From NCBI RefSeq assembly GCF_001028175.1, contig NZ_AEJF01000209.1, positions 19,501 through 83,500 on the forward strand: a stretch of DNA of 64,000 bases, written 5' to 3'. The stretch's first letter is position 1. Every line of letters begins with the position of its first letter. Made by a program: the position numbers and the translations under genes. This document shows, piece by piece, positions 1-9,686 of this stretch. The notes under the pieces were generated by a model. That model worked only from the letters and a program-made list of their open reading frames with translations. It searched no databases and was not told where the DNA came from. The DNA comes from Caballeronia mineralivorans PML1(12) (lineage in GTDB: Bacteria; Pseudomonadota; Gammaproteobacteria; Burkholderiales; Burkholderiaceae).

Positions 1-1359
1 AGCCTCGCCATGTCCTTCCCGCGAGCGCTGACCTTCCGCCGTTCGCAACGAAACGATAGCCGCAAACCCGCCGCCTTCACGCTGCAGAAGCTGAAGTTCG
101 CCGCCATGCAACTTCGCGATCCTTTCGACGATAGCCAGGCCCAAGCCCGTTCCCCCCGGATGCGCGCCCGTCGAACGGCCCCGCTTGAACGGCGCTTTCA
201 ACGCGTCGAGATCGCCGGCATTCACGCCTTTACCGCGATCGGCGACCTCGACATACGCGGTGTGAATAACGTCGTCGGCCCAGGTCCGCACCGACAAGCC
301 CACGCGACCGTACAACACCGCGTTCTGCATCAGGTTCATCAGCACGCGCATGACGCTGATTGGCCGGAACGCGAGCGGCTGGAGCTCGCCGAGAGTCAGT
401 TCGAAAACGTGACCAAGACCCGCAAAGTCCGCCGCAAGATTGCTCACCAGCGCGTTCAGGTCACCAACCTCAGCCGCCTCACGCGTGCCGCTGCCGGCGT
501 AGTCCATGAACTGCTGGAGAATGGCGTCGATCTGATCGAGATAATGATCCGTCGATACCGCCAAGGCATCATGCTCGTCCGATGGAGTCGTCATTGCCAC
601 AGCTAGGCGCAGCTTGGTCAACGGCGTGCGAATATCGTGGGAGATGCCGGCAAGCATCAATGAACGCGTCGCGTCGGCCTCCTGCAACGCGTGGATCATC
701 TGGTTGAACGCGACACTGACTTGCGCGATCTCGGTCGGACCATCGACACGCAGCACCTGCGGTGCGGCTCCCGTGCTCAAGCCGCACGCTGCATCGGCGA
801 GATCGCGCAACGGCCGGTTGATGTGGCGCTGGATCAGGTAGGCGGTGACGATGGCAAGCGCGCCAAGTCCAATCGATAGCGCGATCGTGAAAAGCATGCC
901 GTCGTTGTGTGCGGCTTCGGGCACAGGCAGTGCGATCCAGTAGGGTTCGTGACCGAGATGCGCGCGAATCCACAGCCGTTGTTCGCCTCCTGTCTGCCAT
1001 TGAACGGGCATGCTCGCGGGCAGATGCTCGCGCAAGGTATCGATAAAAACATCGCGCTGGTAGGTCCGATAAAAATTGCGCCATGTCACCGAAGGCTCGG
1101 AGGCGGCACCGGTCGGGAATTGCCGGCTGGCTTCGAAGCGGACTGCGAGACCGCCTTGCGCATCGGGTGCAGCAGTCTTCAACAGGTCGTCGAGCGTTTG
1201 CACGTAGATCGCGAAGGTCTCCGCGGCGCGCTCGATCCGCGGTCTCTGAACGAAGTGCATTAATACGCTTAACGAACCAATCTGGCTGACAATGACCAGC
1301 GCCACGAGCAGCGCGATATTGCGCGCGAACAACGAGCGCGGTAGCGTGAAACGGCTCAT
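1..1359 (-). CDS. Sensor histidine kinase of an RND-efflux two-component system (C-terminus cut by window edge)
   Basis: Inner-membrane sensor kinase that would phosphorylate the response regulator encoded just upstream. The start ATG (1357-1359) overlaps the regulator's TGA in an ATGA junction, and the frame stays open to base 1, so only the last residues are missing. Visible in order: an N-terminal membrane segment (about residues 10-35), a periplasmic region, a second membrane segment (about 145-170), a HAMP-like linker, an H-box ISHDIRTPLTKLRLA, an N-box with LMQNAVLYG, and ATP-lid motifs DRGKGV and GTGLGLAIV. This is the EnvZ/OmpR-class layout. Its place as last gene of the pump operon suggests it senses pump substrates or envelope state, which is inference. 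Confidence 0.9.
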   Translation of the reverse strand, partial: MSRFTLPRSLFARNIALLVALVIVSQIGSLSVLMHFVQRPRIERAAETFAIYVQTLDDLLKTAAPDAQGGLAVRFEASRQFPTGAASEPSVTWRNFYRTYQRDVFIDTLREHLPASMPVQWQTGGEQRLWIRAHLGHEPYWIALPVPEAAHNDGMLFTIALSIGLGALAIVTAYLIQRHINRPLRDLADAACGLSTGAAPQVLRVDGPTEIAQVSVAFNQMIHALQEADATRSLMLAGISHDIRTPLTKLRLAVAMTTPSDEHDALAVSTDHYLDQIDAILQQFMDYAGSGTREAAEVGDLNALVSNLAADFAGLGHVFELTLGELQPLAFRPISVMRVLMNLMQNAVLYGRVGLSVRTWADDVIHTAYVEVADRGKGVNAGDLDALKAPFKRGRSTGAHPGGTGLGLAIVERIAKLHGGELQLLQREGGGFAAIVSLRTAEGQRSREGHGEA

Positions 1360-2069
1360 GGTTCGACTTCCGCGACCAGCATGTAGCCTATGCCCCAGAC
1401 CGTCTTGATGAAGCGCGGTTTCGACGGATCGGCTTCTACAATCTGCCGCAACCGCAGCACCTGCACATCGATACTGCGATCGAGCGCGTCGTGATCGCGT
1501 CCGCGCGAGCGTGCGATCAGATTGTCGCGGCTGACGGGCCGGTTCGGCGAGGCACCCAGCGCGTTCAACAGCAGCATCTGGGTCGAATGGATCTCGAACG
1601 GCTCGCCGGACTTATACAGGCGCTGTTTGCCGAGATCCAGGCAGAAGTCGCCAAAACGCACGGTCTGCGACCGGAGCACAGGTTCGCCCGCGGCGATCTT
1701 CTGGCGTCTGAGCAGTGCCCGAACGCGTGCAACGAGTTCGCGCGGCAGGAACGGCTTGGCGAGGTAGTCGTCGGCGCCGGTTTCAAGACCGATGACCTTG
1801 TCGACCGGATCGCCCTTCGCGGTGAGGATGAGAATGGGCAACGTCTGGCCTTCGGTGCGCAGACGCCGGCAGACCGACAGGCCGTCCTCCTGGTCCATCA
1901 TCAGGTCGAGGATCAGCAAGTCAAAGGGCTCGCGTTGCAGATAGCGGTCGAGCCGCTTGCTGTCGGCAACCACCCGCACTTCGAACCCGTGACTGCTCAG
2001 GAATCGCTGCAACATGTTGCGCAATTCGGCTTCATCGTCGAGAACGATGATCTTCGGCAGACTCTCCAT
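1356..2069 (-). CDS. OmpR-family response regulator
   Basis: Cytoplasmic transcription factor of 237 aa. The receiver domain (about 1-120) has the acidic pair near residues 11-12 (LDDEAE), the phospho-acceptor Asp near residue 55 (LLILDLMM) and the conserved Lys in LTAKGDP. The C-terminal winged-helix DNA-binding domain (about 135-235) ends with the typical VWGIGYML. It starts directly after the RND pump stop codon with no gap and shares an ATGA overlap with the kinase gene. The pump, regulator and kinase are therefore probably one transcript, which would make the operon self-regulating. Confidence 0.93.
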   Translation of the reverse strand: MESLPKIIVLDDEAELRNMLQRFLSSHGFEVRVVADSKRLDRYLQREPFDLLILDLMMDQEDGLSVCRRLRTEGQTLPILILTAKGDPVDKVIGLETGADDYLAKPFLPRELVARVRALLRRQKIAAGEPVLRSQTVRFGDFCLDLGKQRLYKSGEPFEIHSTQMLLLNALGASPNRPVSRDNLIARSRGRDHDALDRSIDVQVLRLRQIVEADPSKPRFIKTVWGIGYMLVAEVEP

Positions 2070-5000
2070 TCATGCCTCCTTCGATGCGTCGGGTGTACGC
2101 GCTTCGTGACGTTCGGCAAGCCGCTGCAGCAGTACGTAGAAAGACGGGATGAACAGCACGGCCACGCAGGTCGAGGCGAGCATCCCCGAGAACACGGCGA
2201 TGCCGAGCGAACGCCGCGCGCTGGCGCTTGCTCCGGTCGCGATCACGAGCGGCACGACACCAAGAATAAACGCGAACGAAGTCATCATGATCGGCCTGAA
2301 GCGCAGGCGTGCAGCTTCGACGGCGGCATCGACGATGTCCCTGCCTTGCGCGCGCAAATGCCGCGCGAACTCCACGATCAGGATCGCATTCTTCGCGGAC
2401 AACGCAATCAGCAATACCAGTCCGATCTGCGTATACAAGTTATTGGCTGCGCCGAGGGCGGCGAGCGTGCCCGCCGTGCCGAGCAACGCGAGCGGCACGG
2501 CGAGGACGACGGCAAGCGGCAACAACCAGCTTTCATATTGTGCAGCTAGTACGCAGAAGACAAGTAGTACGCCAACCGCGAAGATCCAGTACGCGGAGTT
2601 GCCGACCAGCTTCTCCTGGTAGGACATTGCCGTCCATTCATAACTCATGCCCGCCGGCAGCACGCGTGCGGCCTCTTGTTCGAGGGCGGCGATTGCATCG
2701 CCGGAACTGTAGCCATCGGCGGGATTGCCGTTCACGGCCGCTGCGGGCGTGAGGTTGTAAAGCGACGCGACAGCGGGCCCCTCGCTCGTGCGGATATCGA
2801 GGAAGGTGCCGAGTTCGACCATGTTGCCCGTCGCGCTGCGGATCTGGATGCGGCGAATGTCGTCGGCTTCGCGGCGGTACGCGCCGTCGGCCTGAACGAA
2901 GACCGGGAAGGTGTGATTGAACCGCGTGAACTGGTTCACATAACTCGAACCGACATAGTCCTGCAGCAGGTCGAGCACGTTGCCCACCGGCACCTGCAAT
3001 GATTCCGCCTTGGAGCGGTCGATAACAAGATCGACCGCAGGCGCCGAGGCGCGAAATGGCGTGAACACGCGCTGCAGTTCGGGACGTTGCGACGCACTTG
3101 CGACGAGCGCATCGGTAGCTTGCTGCAGGCGTCGATAGTTCTGGCTGCCGTCGGTCAGGCGCACTTGCATCTGCACGCCGCCGCTGTTACCGAGTCCCTG
3201 GATGGGCGGCGGTACGATCACCAGCGTGCGTAAGTCGGACAGCTTGGCGAGTTCGCTGTTGAAACGCATGTACAGCGAGCGCAGGTCTTCGTTCTTGCCG
3301 CGCTTTGCCCAGTCGTCGAGCGTGACATAGACAAGCGCCGCGTTGGACAGCGACGCGTTGTTATCGAGCGGAGAGATTCCACCGATCGACACAACATGAT
3401 TCACGCCCGGAATCGCCTTGATCCGCCGTTCGATTTCGGCGGTGGCTTCGCGGGTACGCGCGAGCGCGGCGGCGTCGGAGAGTTGTACTGCGATCACCAT
3501 GTATCCCTGGTCTTCGAGCGGAATGAAACTGGTCGGCACACGCGTGATCAACACTGCGGACGCCGCCGCCAGCGCGAGCGCGATCAGAAGCGCAAGCAGC
3601 GTGCGGTGAACCAGCCACGTTACGATCCGGAGATAGAAACGCTCGACCCGCTGGTACGCAGCATCGAAACCGCGATAAACGAAGTTCGGTTTCTCCGGCC
3701 GCTTGTGGCGCAGCCACTTCACGCTTTGCACGGGTTTGAGCGTCACGGCATTGACCGCACTGATGAGCGTGGTAGCGACCACAACGAGCGCAAATTGCCG
3801 GTACATCTGGCCCGTCACGCCGCCGAGAAACGCGGACGGCAGGAACACGGAAACCAGCACTAGTGTAATGCCTATAATAGGCCCAAGCAGTTCATGCATG
3901 GCATCGATAGCGGCCTGCTTCGGCGTCTTGCCACGCTCGATATGCTCGGTGATGCCTTCGACCACGACGATGGCGTCGTCGACCACGATCCCGATCGCCA
4001 ACACGATCGCGAACAGCGTCAGCAGGTTGATCGAGAAGCCGAGCATGTAGATCACGCCGAACGTGCCGATGATCGTCACGGGGATGGTCGTAGCAGGGAC
4101 CAGCATCGCGCGCCAGTTCTGCAGGAACAGCAGGATTACGGCGAGCACGAGCAGGGCGGCTTCGAAGAGGGTCAGATAGACGTCGTCGACAGATTGGCGT
4201 ACGAACGTCGTGGTGTCGAACGGCAGCGAATAGCTGATGCCTTTGGGCATCGCGGCGCCGAGTTGAGCCATCGCAGCACGCACGGCGTTACCCACTTCCA
4301 GTGCATTTGCTTCGGGTAACTGATAGATTGCAATGCCCGCCGCGGATTTGCCGTCAAGTTTGAAAAACTGGCCATAACTCGATGACCCGAGTTCCGTGCG
4401 GCCAACGTCCCGGACGCGTACAAAACGACCTCCGCCGCTGGGGTCGGCCTTGATGATGATGTCGTCGAATTCGTGCGGGTCGGAGAGCGCGCCCCGCACG
4501 GTGACGGTCAACTGGAACGCTTGTCCGCCCGCGTTGGGCTCGGAGCCGAGCTGCCCGGCACTGACCTCCTTGTTCTGGCTTTGGATCGCCTGCATCACGT
4601 CGGCGGCGGTGAGATCGCGCTGGCTCAACTGGCGCGGATCGAGCCATACCCGCATGCTGTATTGACCGGTGCCGAACACGCTGACATCGCCCACGCCGGG
4701 AATGCGTGCGAGCGTATCGCGCAGGGAAATGGTTGCGTAGTTGCCGAGGAAGAGCGAGTCGTACCTGGGGTCGGGCGATTGCAGCGTGTAGAGCTGCAGG
4801 ATCGCGGTCGAGCGTTTCCTGACGGTCACGCCCTGTTGCTGAACCGCTTGTGGCAGCAGGGCGGTCGCAGCCGATACGCGGTTCTGCACCAGCACTTGCG
4901 CCTTGTCGACATCAGTGCCTACCGCGAAGGTTACCGTGAGCGTATAGGTGCCGTCGTTGGTGCTGGTCGACTGCATGTAGATTGCGTCTTCCACGCCGTT

Positions 5001-5207
5001 CACCTGCGTCTCGATCGGCAAGGCCACGCGATCGATCACCGTTGCCGCGCTCGCGCCGGGGAAACGCGCAACGACCTGCACGGTCGGCGGGGTGATCGGC
5101 GGATACTGCGCGATTGGCAGATTGATCAGTGCGACGCCACCGAGCAACATGACGATCAGCGCGATGACATTGGCCAGCACCGGCCGCTCGACGAAGAAGC
5201 GGATCAT
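2070..5207 (-). CDS. RND multidrug efflux pump, inner-membrane transporter (AcrB/MexB type)
   Basis: Proton-driven inner-membrane pump of 1045 aa, the normal length of the hydrophobe/amphiphile RND family. It begins with the family-typical MIRFFVERPVLANVIALIVML. TM4 carries the proton-relay double Asp in GIVVDDAIVVVEG, and two large periplasmic loops separate the TM1-TM2 and TM7-TM8 halves. It overlaps the fusion-protein gene by 4 bp and abuts the response-regulator gene. With the neighbouring periplasmic fusion lipoprotein and NodT-type outer-membrane factor it would form a complete tripartite exporter. The substrate cannot be read from the sequence. Confidence 0.97.
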   Translation of the reverse strand: MIRFFVERPVLANVIALIVMLLGGVALINLPIAQYPPITPPTVQVVARFPGASAATVIDRVALPIETQVNGVEDAIYMQSTSTNDGTYTLTVTFAVGTDVDKAQVLVQNRVSAATALLPQAVQQQGVTVRKRSTAILQLYTLQSPDPRYDSLFLGNYATISLRDTLARIPGVGDVSVFGTGQYSMRVWLDPRQLSQRDLTAADVMQAIQSQNKEVSAGQLGSEPNAGGQAFQLTVTVRGALSDPHEFDDIIIKADPSGGGRFVRVRDVGRTELGSSSYGQFFKLDGKSAAGIAIYQLPEANALEVGNAVRAAMAQLGAAMPKGISYSLPFDTTTFVRQSVDDVYLTLFEAALLVLAVILLFLQNWRAMLVPATTIPVTIIGTFGVIYMLGFSINLLTLFAIVLAIGIVVDDAIVVVEGITEHIERGKTPKQAAIDAMHELLGPIIGITLVLVSVFLPSAFLGGVTGQMYRQFALVVVATTLISAVNAVTLKPVQSVKWLRHKRPEKPNFVYRGFDAAYQRVERFYLRIVTWLVHRTLLALLIALALAAASAVLITRVPTSFIPLEDQGYMVIAVQLSDAAALARTREATAEIERRIKAIPGVNHVVSIGGISPLDNNASLSNAALVYVTLDDWAKRGKNEDLRSLYMRFNSELAKLSDLRTLVIVPPPIQGLGNSGGVQMQVRLTDGSQNYRRLQQATDALVASASQRPELQRVFTPFRASAPAVDLVIDRSKAESLQVPVGNVLDLLQDYVGSSYVNQFTRFNHTFPVFVQADGAYRREADDIRRIQIRSATGNMVELGTFLDIRTSEGPAVASLYNLTPAAAVNGNPADGYSSGDAIAALEQEAARVLPAGMSYEWTAMSYQEKLVGNSAYWIFAVGVLLVFCVLAAQYESWLLPLAVVLAVPLALLGTAGTLAALGAANNLYTQIGLVLLIALSAKNAILIVEFARHLRAQGRDIVDAAVEAARLRFRPIMMTSFAFILGVVPLVIATGASASARRSLGIAVFSGMLASTCVAVLFIPSFYVLLQRLAERHEARTPDASKEA

Positions 5208-6265
5208 GGCTGTCCTTGCGCGCTTGCGGTCTGTACCTTGCGTCCGGGAGCGACCGACAAAGCACCGCCGGTGACGACCTGATCGGACGGCGCGAGGCCT
5301 GACGTCACCGCGCGCAACGGCCCATATAGTCCGGCCGTTTCGATCAGGCGTTTCTCTAGCGTGTTGTTCGCGTCGACCACCATCACCGACGCACCGGCCT
5401 GATCGCGCGTGATCGATGTTTCTGGCACAAGCAACACGTCCTGCGGTGCGCCTGCGGGGATCTGCACGGTGACGGACATGCCGGGAATCAGATGAGCATC
5501 TTCGTTACTGACGGTGGCCCGGAGCTTGAGCGCGCCACTTGCCGAGTCGACATGCGTATCGACGAAATCAAGCGGGATGTCGTCGCCTGTTTTGTCGTCG
5601 GGCAGGGACACATGCACGGTGCGTTTGCCGGGCTTGAACAGACCGATTCGGTTCGCATCGCGCTCGTTGAGCGTGAACTCGACGTAAGCGGGCTGGATGC
5701 GATCGAGCGTTGCAAGCTTCGACGAGTCCGAAGTTCCCACAATGTTGCCGACATCAACCGTACGCGCACCGATGCGCCCCGCGAACGGCGCGCGAATCTC
5801 GGTATAACCAAGGTTGATGCGCGACATGTCGCGTTTGGCCGTCGACTGATCGCGGGTCGCCTGCGCCTTTTGCAGAGTCGATTGCGAGGTCGCGTTGTCG
5901 CCGGTCAGCTCCTTCTGGCGCGTGAGTTCCTGGTCGGCGTTATCGAGCGTTGCCTGATCGTAGGCAAGCTGCGCGCGGTACACATCCGGTTCGATCTGGA
6001 ACAGCAACTGGCCCTTCTTTACGCGTGAGCCGTCAACGAAGCCGATCGATGTCAGCACCCCTGTCACGCGTGCAACCAGCGTGACGGTAGCTGACGGCGC
6101 GACTGAGCCCGGTACTTCTACTTGTTCGGTCACCTGACGCGGCACCGGCCGCATGACGGCGACCGTCGGCGGCGGTTGCGCCGCGGCAGTCTCTCCCCGA
6201 TCGTGACATCCGGCGAGCGGCAGCATGGCCACTAGCACGAGGATCGCGTTATTTTTTAGTTTCAT
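5204..6265 (-). CDS. RND efflux periplasmic adaptor (membrane fusion lipoprotein)
   Basis: HlyD/AcrA-like adaptor of 353 aa linking the RND pump to the outer-membrane channel. A lipoprotein signal with lipobox LPLAGC ends near residue 20, giving a lipid-anchored periplasmic protein. A beta-barrel/lipoyl segment (VPGSVAPSATVTLVARVTG), an alpha-helical hairpin (about 100-150, rich in Gln and Ala) and a second lipoyl half (YTEIRAPFAGRIG) follow. The gene overlaps the outer-membrane factor gene upstream by 17 bp and the pump gene downstream by 4 bp, so the three are translationally coupled. Confidence 0.95.
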   Translation of the reverse strand: MKLKNNAILVLVAMLPLAGCHDRGETAAAQPPPTVAVMRPVPRQVTEQVEVPGSVAPSATVTLVARVTGVLTSIGFVDGSRVKKGQLLFQIEPDVYRAQLAYDQATLDNADQELTRQKELTGDNATSQSTLQKAQATRDQSTAKRDMSRINLGYTEIRAPFAGRIGARTVDVGNIVGTSDSSKLATLDRIQPAYVEFTLNERDANRIGLFKPGKRTVHVSLPDDKTGDDIPLDFVDTHVDSASGALKLRATVSNEDAHLIPGMSVTVQIPAGAPQDVLLVPETSITRDQAGASVMVVDANNTLEKRLIETAGLYGPLRAVTSGLAPSDQVVTGGALSVAPGRKVQTASAQGQP

Positions 6266-7817
6266 CGGCGTTTTCCACTTTGCGTGCGAGCGGCGAGTAG
6301 TCCGGTGGCGCGATCAGCCGCCCCCAGTTCGTGCGCTTTTCCATCTCCGCGATAGCTCCATCGTTCACGACTTGCCGGCCTTCGGCGACCTGCCAGCCGC
6401 CGCCGAGCGCGCGATACAGCGATACCGCAGCCAGCGCCAACTGCCCCTGGTTCTGTGCGAGCGCGTCGCGGTCATGCAGCATCGAACGCGATGCGTTGAG
6501 CACGGAATCGAACCCCACGGAGCCGGCGCGGTACTGCGCATTGGCAAGCTGCAACGCCCGTTGCGACGCATCGGCGGCACGTTGAGCCGAGCCAAGCGAC
6601 GCGCTGGTCGTGCGCAGCGTCGCGATCGCATCTTCCACTTCACGCTGCGCCTGCAGCACTGTGTTCTGGTAATCGAATAACGCTTCCTGGAAGGTCGCGT
6701 CCTGGATCCTCACAGCGTTTTGCAATTGCCCGCGATCCAGAATCGGCAACGTCACGCCGGCGGAAAACAGCGTGACGGTCTTGCTGCCCCATTCGAGCGG
6801 TCCGAGCGAATGCTGGTCGCCGGACGACATCCCGAACAGCCCGGTCAGTGAAAACGATGGATACAGCTTGGACTTGGCGACACCGATCAGCGCTGACTGT
6901 GAAGCGGCCGTCAGCGCGGCTTGCCTGACATCGGGGCGGCGACGCAACAGGTCCCGGGGAATACCGGTATCGATACCGGAAGGCGCAGCAGGAATCGGAG
7001 ATGCCGGGCCGAGCAGGGCATCGACGGAATCGGGCGTTTGCGCGAGCAGGACCGCGAGCGTGTCGCGGTCCTGCGCGCGCGCCTTTTCGAGCGGCGGAAC
7101 CTGACCTTCCGTTTCGGCCAGCAGCGCCTGCGCCTGTTCGACATCGAGCATGCTGGAAGCGCCGCGCTTGTATTGGGATTGGGTAATGCCGAGCGTCTGC
7201 TGCACCGCGGCAAGGTTCTGCTTCGCGACTTGCGCTCGCAATTCAACCGCGCGCAAGTCGATATATGCATTCGCGACATCGGCGAACAGGGAGACGAGCG
7301 CGTTGTCGTATGCAGCTTCGGAGACCCTCAGCCGCGCGTGATCCGACTCGATCTGGCGACGATATTTCCCCCAGAAATCCAGCTCCCAACTTGCCGTTGC
7401 GCGGAAGTGTTCGGTCCAGATGTGTTCTGGCGGAAATGGGCCGACGCCGGTGTTGTCGAGTCGCGCCGCACCCGCGGATAAGCTGCCTTGTTGCAGGACC
7501 AGATTGCGCGCGCTGATCGCGAGTTGCGCGCGGGCCTCGAAGATATGCAGGCCGGCCACTTGCAGGGACAGGTTACGTTCGTAAGCACGTTGTTCGAGCG
7601 CGGCGAGGACCGGGTCGTCGAAGGTTTTCCACCATGCAGCTTGCGCATCCGGCGAGGACTGCGCCTGCGACGGCAGACTTTCGAACCACTGGTTCTCCAC
7701 GCTTGCTTCCGGCTGGCGAAAGTCGGGACCGACCGTCACGCAACCGGCGAGCGTCAGGATGAGCGCCACGCTGGCTGCAGCAGATAGGCAAAGCGGGCGA
7801 TCCACAGTCGTTTTCAT
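6249..7817 (-). CDS. Outer-membrane efflux lipoprotein, NodT/OprM family
   Basis: Trimeric TolC-like outer-membrane channel subunit of 522 aa. The N-terminal signal ends in the lipobox LTLAGC and the mature part begins near CVTVGPDFRQP, the usual start of the NodT family. Two repeats of the outer-membrane efflux domain follow, with long Gln/Ala-rich helices such as RAQVAKQNLAAVQQTLGI. It is the first gene of the operon: channel, adaptor, pump, regulator, kinase, all on the minus strand. The operon promoter is therefore expected in the short gap above 7817. Confidence 0.95.
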   Translation of the reverse strand: MKTTVDRPLCLSAAASVALILTLAGCVTVGPDFRQPEASVENQWFESLPSQAQSSPDAQAAWWKTFDDPVLAALEQRAYERNLSLQVAGLHIFEARAQLAISARNLVLQQGSLSAGAARLDNTGVGPFPPEHIWTEHFRATASWELDFWGKYRRQIESDHARLRVSEAAYDNALVSLFADVANAYIDLRAVELRAQVAKQNLAAVQQTLGITQSQYKRGASSMLDVEQAQALLAETEGQVPPLEKARAQDRDTLAVLLAQTPDSVDALLGPASPIPAAPSGIDTGIPRDLLRRRPDVRQAALTAASQSALIGVAKSKLYPSFSLTGLFGMSSGDQHSLGPLEWGSKTVTLFSAGVTLPILDRGQLQNAVRIQDATFQEALFDYQNTVLQAQREVEDAIATLRTTSASLGSAQRAADASQRALQLANAQYRAGSVGFDSVLNASRSMLHDRDALAQNQGQLALAAVSLYRALGGGWQVAEGRQVVNDGAIAEMEKRTNWGRLIAPPDYSPLARKVENADETKK

Positions 7818-7913
7818 CGCGCCTCTTTAGCGGGACAAAGCGGTCTTCAGTTCAACAGACAATAGCCATGGTATGCACGGATCAAGAAGTGTCCATCGGA
7901 AACTGTCCAACCG

Positions 7914-8219
7914 TCAGTGCGATGTCGCGCGCTGCTGCATGAATTGCTCGATCTGCGGCAGGGTGACGTAGCCCGCTTTCTGCGTATCGATCTGATCGAA
8001 ATTCTGCGCGACCATCGGCATGCCTTGCGCGGCCTGGGCTTTGGTCAGCTTGCCGTCGTGTGTTGCGTTGGCGGCGGCAAAGCGCGCCTGCAGTTGCTGC
8101 ATGGCGCGCTCCATGCGTTGCGAGCTGGCCATGGGTTGCGGTGTGGTTTGCGCCATGGCGGCAGTGCTGCCGATGGAGACGGCGATAGACAGCACGAGGA
8201 TGGAAAGGGCTTTTTTCAT
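7914..8219 (-). CDS. Small exported EF-hand-like protein
   Basis: Protein of 101 aa with an N-terminal signal peptide (MKKALSILVLSIAVSIGSTA, cleavage near AMAQ), so probably periplasmic. Two calcium-loop-like segments follow: ATHDGKLTKAQAAQ and IDTQKAGYVTLPQIEQF. These resemble a degenerate EF-hand pair in which several acidic ligands are replaced, so calcium binding is doubtful. The start at 8219 is chosen over longer in-frame options because GGAG stands 6 nt upstream and a clean signal peptide begins there. It is the first gene downstream of a 400-bp leader region and lies upstream of the efflux operon, separated by 96 bp. Confidence 0.75.
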   Translation of the reverse strand: MKKALSILVLSIAVSIGSTAAMAQTTPQPMASSQRMERAMQQLQARFAAANATHDGKLTKAQAAQGMPMVAQNFDQIDTQKAGYVTLPQIEQFMQQRATSH

Positions 8220-8627
8220 GGGGTTCTCCAGAGAGTGATGGGTTCGTTTGCCATCGGTCGTCAGTGCTTGGCGTTTGCCGTTTGATGACGACCCGACCGA
8301 TGGCAGACCGAAGCTTATCGGTCGGCACCGGAAAAAGGATGACAAACGGACTACGAATCATGTCGCCGTATGTCATGTGTCCGGGTCGCGAATGAAGCAT
8401 CTGCCCCATACAAAAGTGGTGTGCTCCGGTGTCTGGAAACCGACGATCTGTGACATCGAATGAAATATGTTTTGACGTGGCTTTCAGGCGCACTTTGCGT
8501 ATCTTTCGGTGGTCGGCGCCACGAGCGCTTCAACGGATTCGCAAGGCTCTCACGCAATGCGAACCACACGGCGGGACGGCTTCCAAAGCGAAGACGACAC
8601 CTGCCGATAGCATCGAAGGGAATCCAA
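8220..8627. other. Divergent intergenic region with an 11-bp inverted repeat
   Basis: This stretch separates two divergent small exported-protein genes. Base 8250-8260 (GCCATCGGTCG) and 8294-8304 (CGACCGATGGC) form a perfect 11-bp inverted repeat with a 33-bp loop. It lies in the presumed 5' leader of the EF-hand-like gene and could fold in RNA or be a protein site. I see no convincing coding frame here and cannot assign a promoter with confidence. Confidence 0.5.
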
Positions 8628-8969
8628 ATGAACATTCGTCTTATCAGTGCATCTGCTGCCGCCGCTCTCGGTCTCGCGCTCTCCACCGGCGCCGAAGCAA
8701 GAACAATTGTTGTCTACGCCGTACCCGCCGTGGTTTATGCACCGCCCCCGCGGCCTGTCTATTACACGGTCCCGGTCCAGCCGACCTATGTCACGGTGGT
8801 GCGTCCGGCTCCGGTTGTTGTGGCGCCCGCACCGACCGTGTATGTGCCCGCGCCGAAGCCGGCGCCCGTGGTCTACGTGCCCATGCAGGGCAGCTACGCT
8901 GCTGTGCCTGCGGCGAATGTCAGCTACGCACAACCTGTCGTCGCGGTTCCCGTTGCCGGGATACCCTGA
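8628..8969 (+). CDS. Small exported proline/valine-rich protein
   Basis: Protein of 113 aa with a signal peptide (about residues 1-22, ending near GAEA) followed by low-complexity sequence dominated by Pro, Val, Ala and Tyr (for example PPPRPVYYTVPVQPTYV). It has no Cys and no recognisable catalytic motif, and could be a cell-envelope or surface protein. The start at 8628 is preferred to an upstream in-frame start at 8460 because GAAGGGA lies upstream and the signal peptide begins here. It ends 2 bp before the end of the convergent DUF3313-like gene. Function unknown. Confidence 0.7.
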   Translation: MNIRLISASAAAALGLALSTGAEARTIVVYAVPAVVYAPPPRPVYYTVPVQPTYVTVVRPAPVVVAPAPTVYVPAPKPAPVVYVPMQGSYAAVPAANVSYAQPVVAVPVAGIP

Positions 8970-8970
8970 G

Positions 8971-9630
8971 CTAGTGTTGTTCGCGTATCGCGGTGAAGGC
9001 CGCGCGCAAGCGCTCGGCTTTCTTGCCGAGCAGCGCAGGCACTTGATCCAGACGCACCGGCTCTGTTCCTGCGTCACCGGGAGGAGGCGGATTGTTGATG
9101 GCAAAGAGCGCGATGTCACTGTCAGGAGCAACGCCCATGGCCTGAACGGTCAACGTAGTGAGCGATATCTTGCTGACGCCGGCCACGCGTTTCGCTCCGT
9201 TGATCGCAGCGCCGATTGGCGTGAGGTCGCGCAAACGCAGCGACCGCTTGGTCAGTCTGACATCGGTTAGTGCGAGTTGCAGGATCATGGAATCGGGCTG
9301 CGGCGTGTCGACCACGTTGGCGCTTTTCAGCACGTTCTCGCGCAACGCATTGCTGAAGGCGTTGGTCAGTTCGGCCATCTGACCGGGCTCGATGCCCTTG
9401 TACGGAGAGTCCGGTGCGAGAAAGATTTCGATCGGCGCGATATACACGCTATGCAGCATGGCGCGCCGCGCATCATAGTCCGGGGCGATGTAGCCAGTGG
9501 TGCCGGGGAATTGGATGATCGGCGTGAGCGGCACGCTTGCGGGTATGAGGTTCTCGGCGTTGGCGATGCTGCAGACAAGGCTAGTTGCAACGCTGATCCA
9601 CAGTAGCAAGGATCTGGATCGTCCATTCAT
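8971..9630 (-). CDS. Exported DUF3313-like protein
   Basis: Protein of 219 aa with a signal peptide ending near SIANA (residue 24). The core segment VYIAPIEIFLAPDSPYKGI followed by an amphipathic helix (AELTNAFSNALRENV) resembles the DUF3313 family of exported or lipoprotein envelope proteins, though no lipobox Cys is visible. The role of the family is not known to me. The gene is convergent with the Pro/Val-rich gene and stands downstream of the amylase gene on the same strand, separated by a short repeat array. The family assignment is from memory of the consensus and is moderate. Confidence 0.65.
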   Translation of the reverse strand: MNGRSRSLLLWISVATSLVCSIANAENLIPASVPLTPIIQFPGTTGYIAPDYDARRAMLHSVYIAPIEIFLAPDSPYKGIEPGQMAELTNAFSNALRENVLKSANVVDTPQPDSMILQLALTDVRLTKRSLRLRDLTPIGAAINGAKRVAGVSKISLTTLTVQAMGVAPDSDIALFAINNPPPPGDAGTEPVRLDQVPALLGKKAERLRAAFTAIREQH

Positions 9631-9686
9631 GATGCGCCCCTTCTTCGGACCGGCTTAAGGAAGCAACGCGGCGCGTGGCTTCTTGA

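Noticed and set aside
1491..2549. Long plus-strand open frame opposite the response regulator and RND pump
   Set aside because: Antisense shadow of two clear genes in high-GC DNA; no domain or ribosome site.
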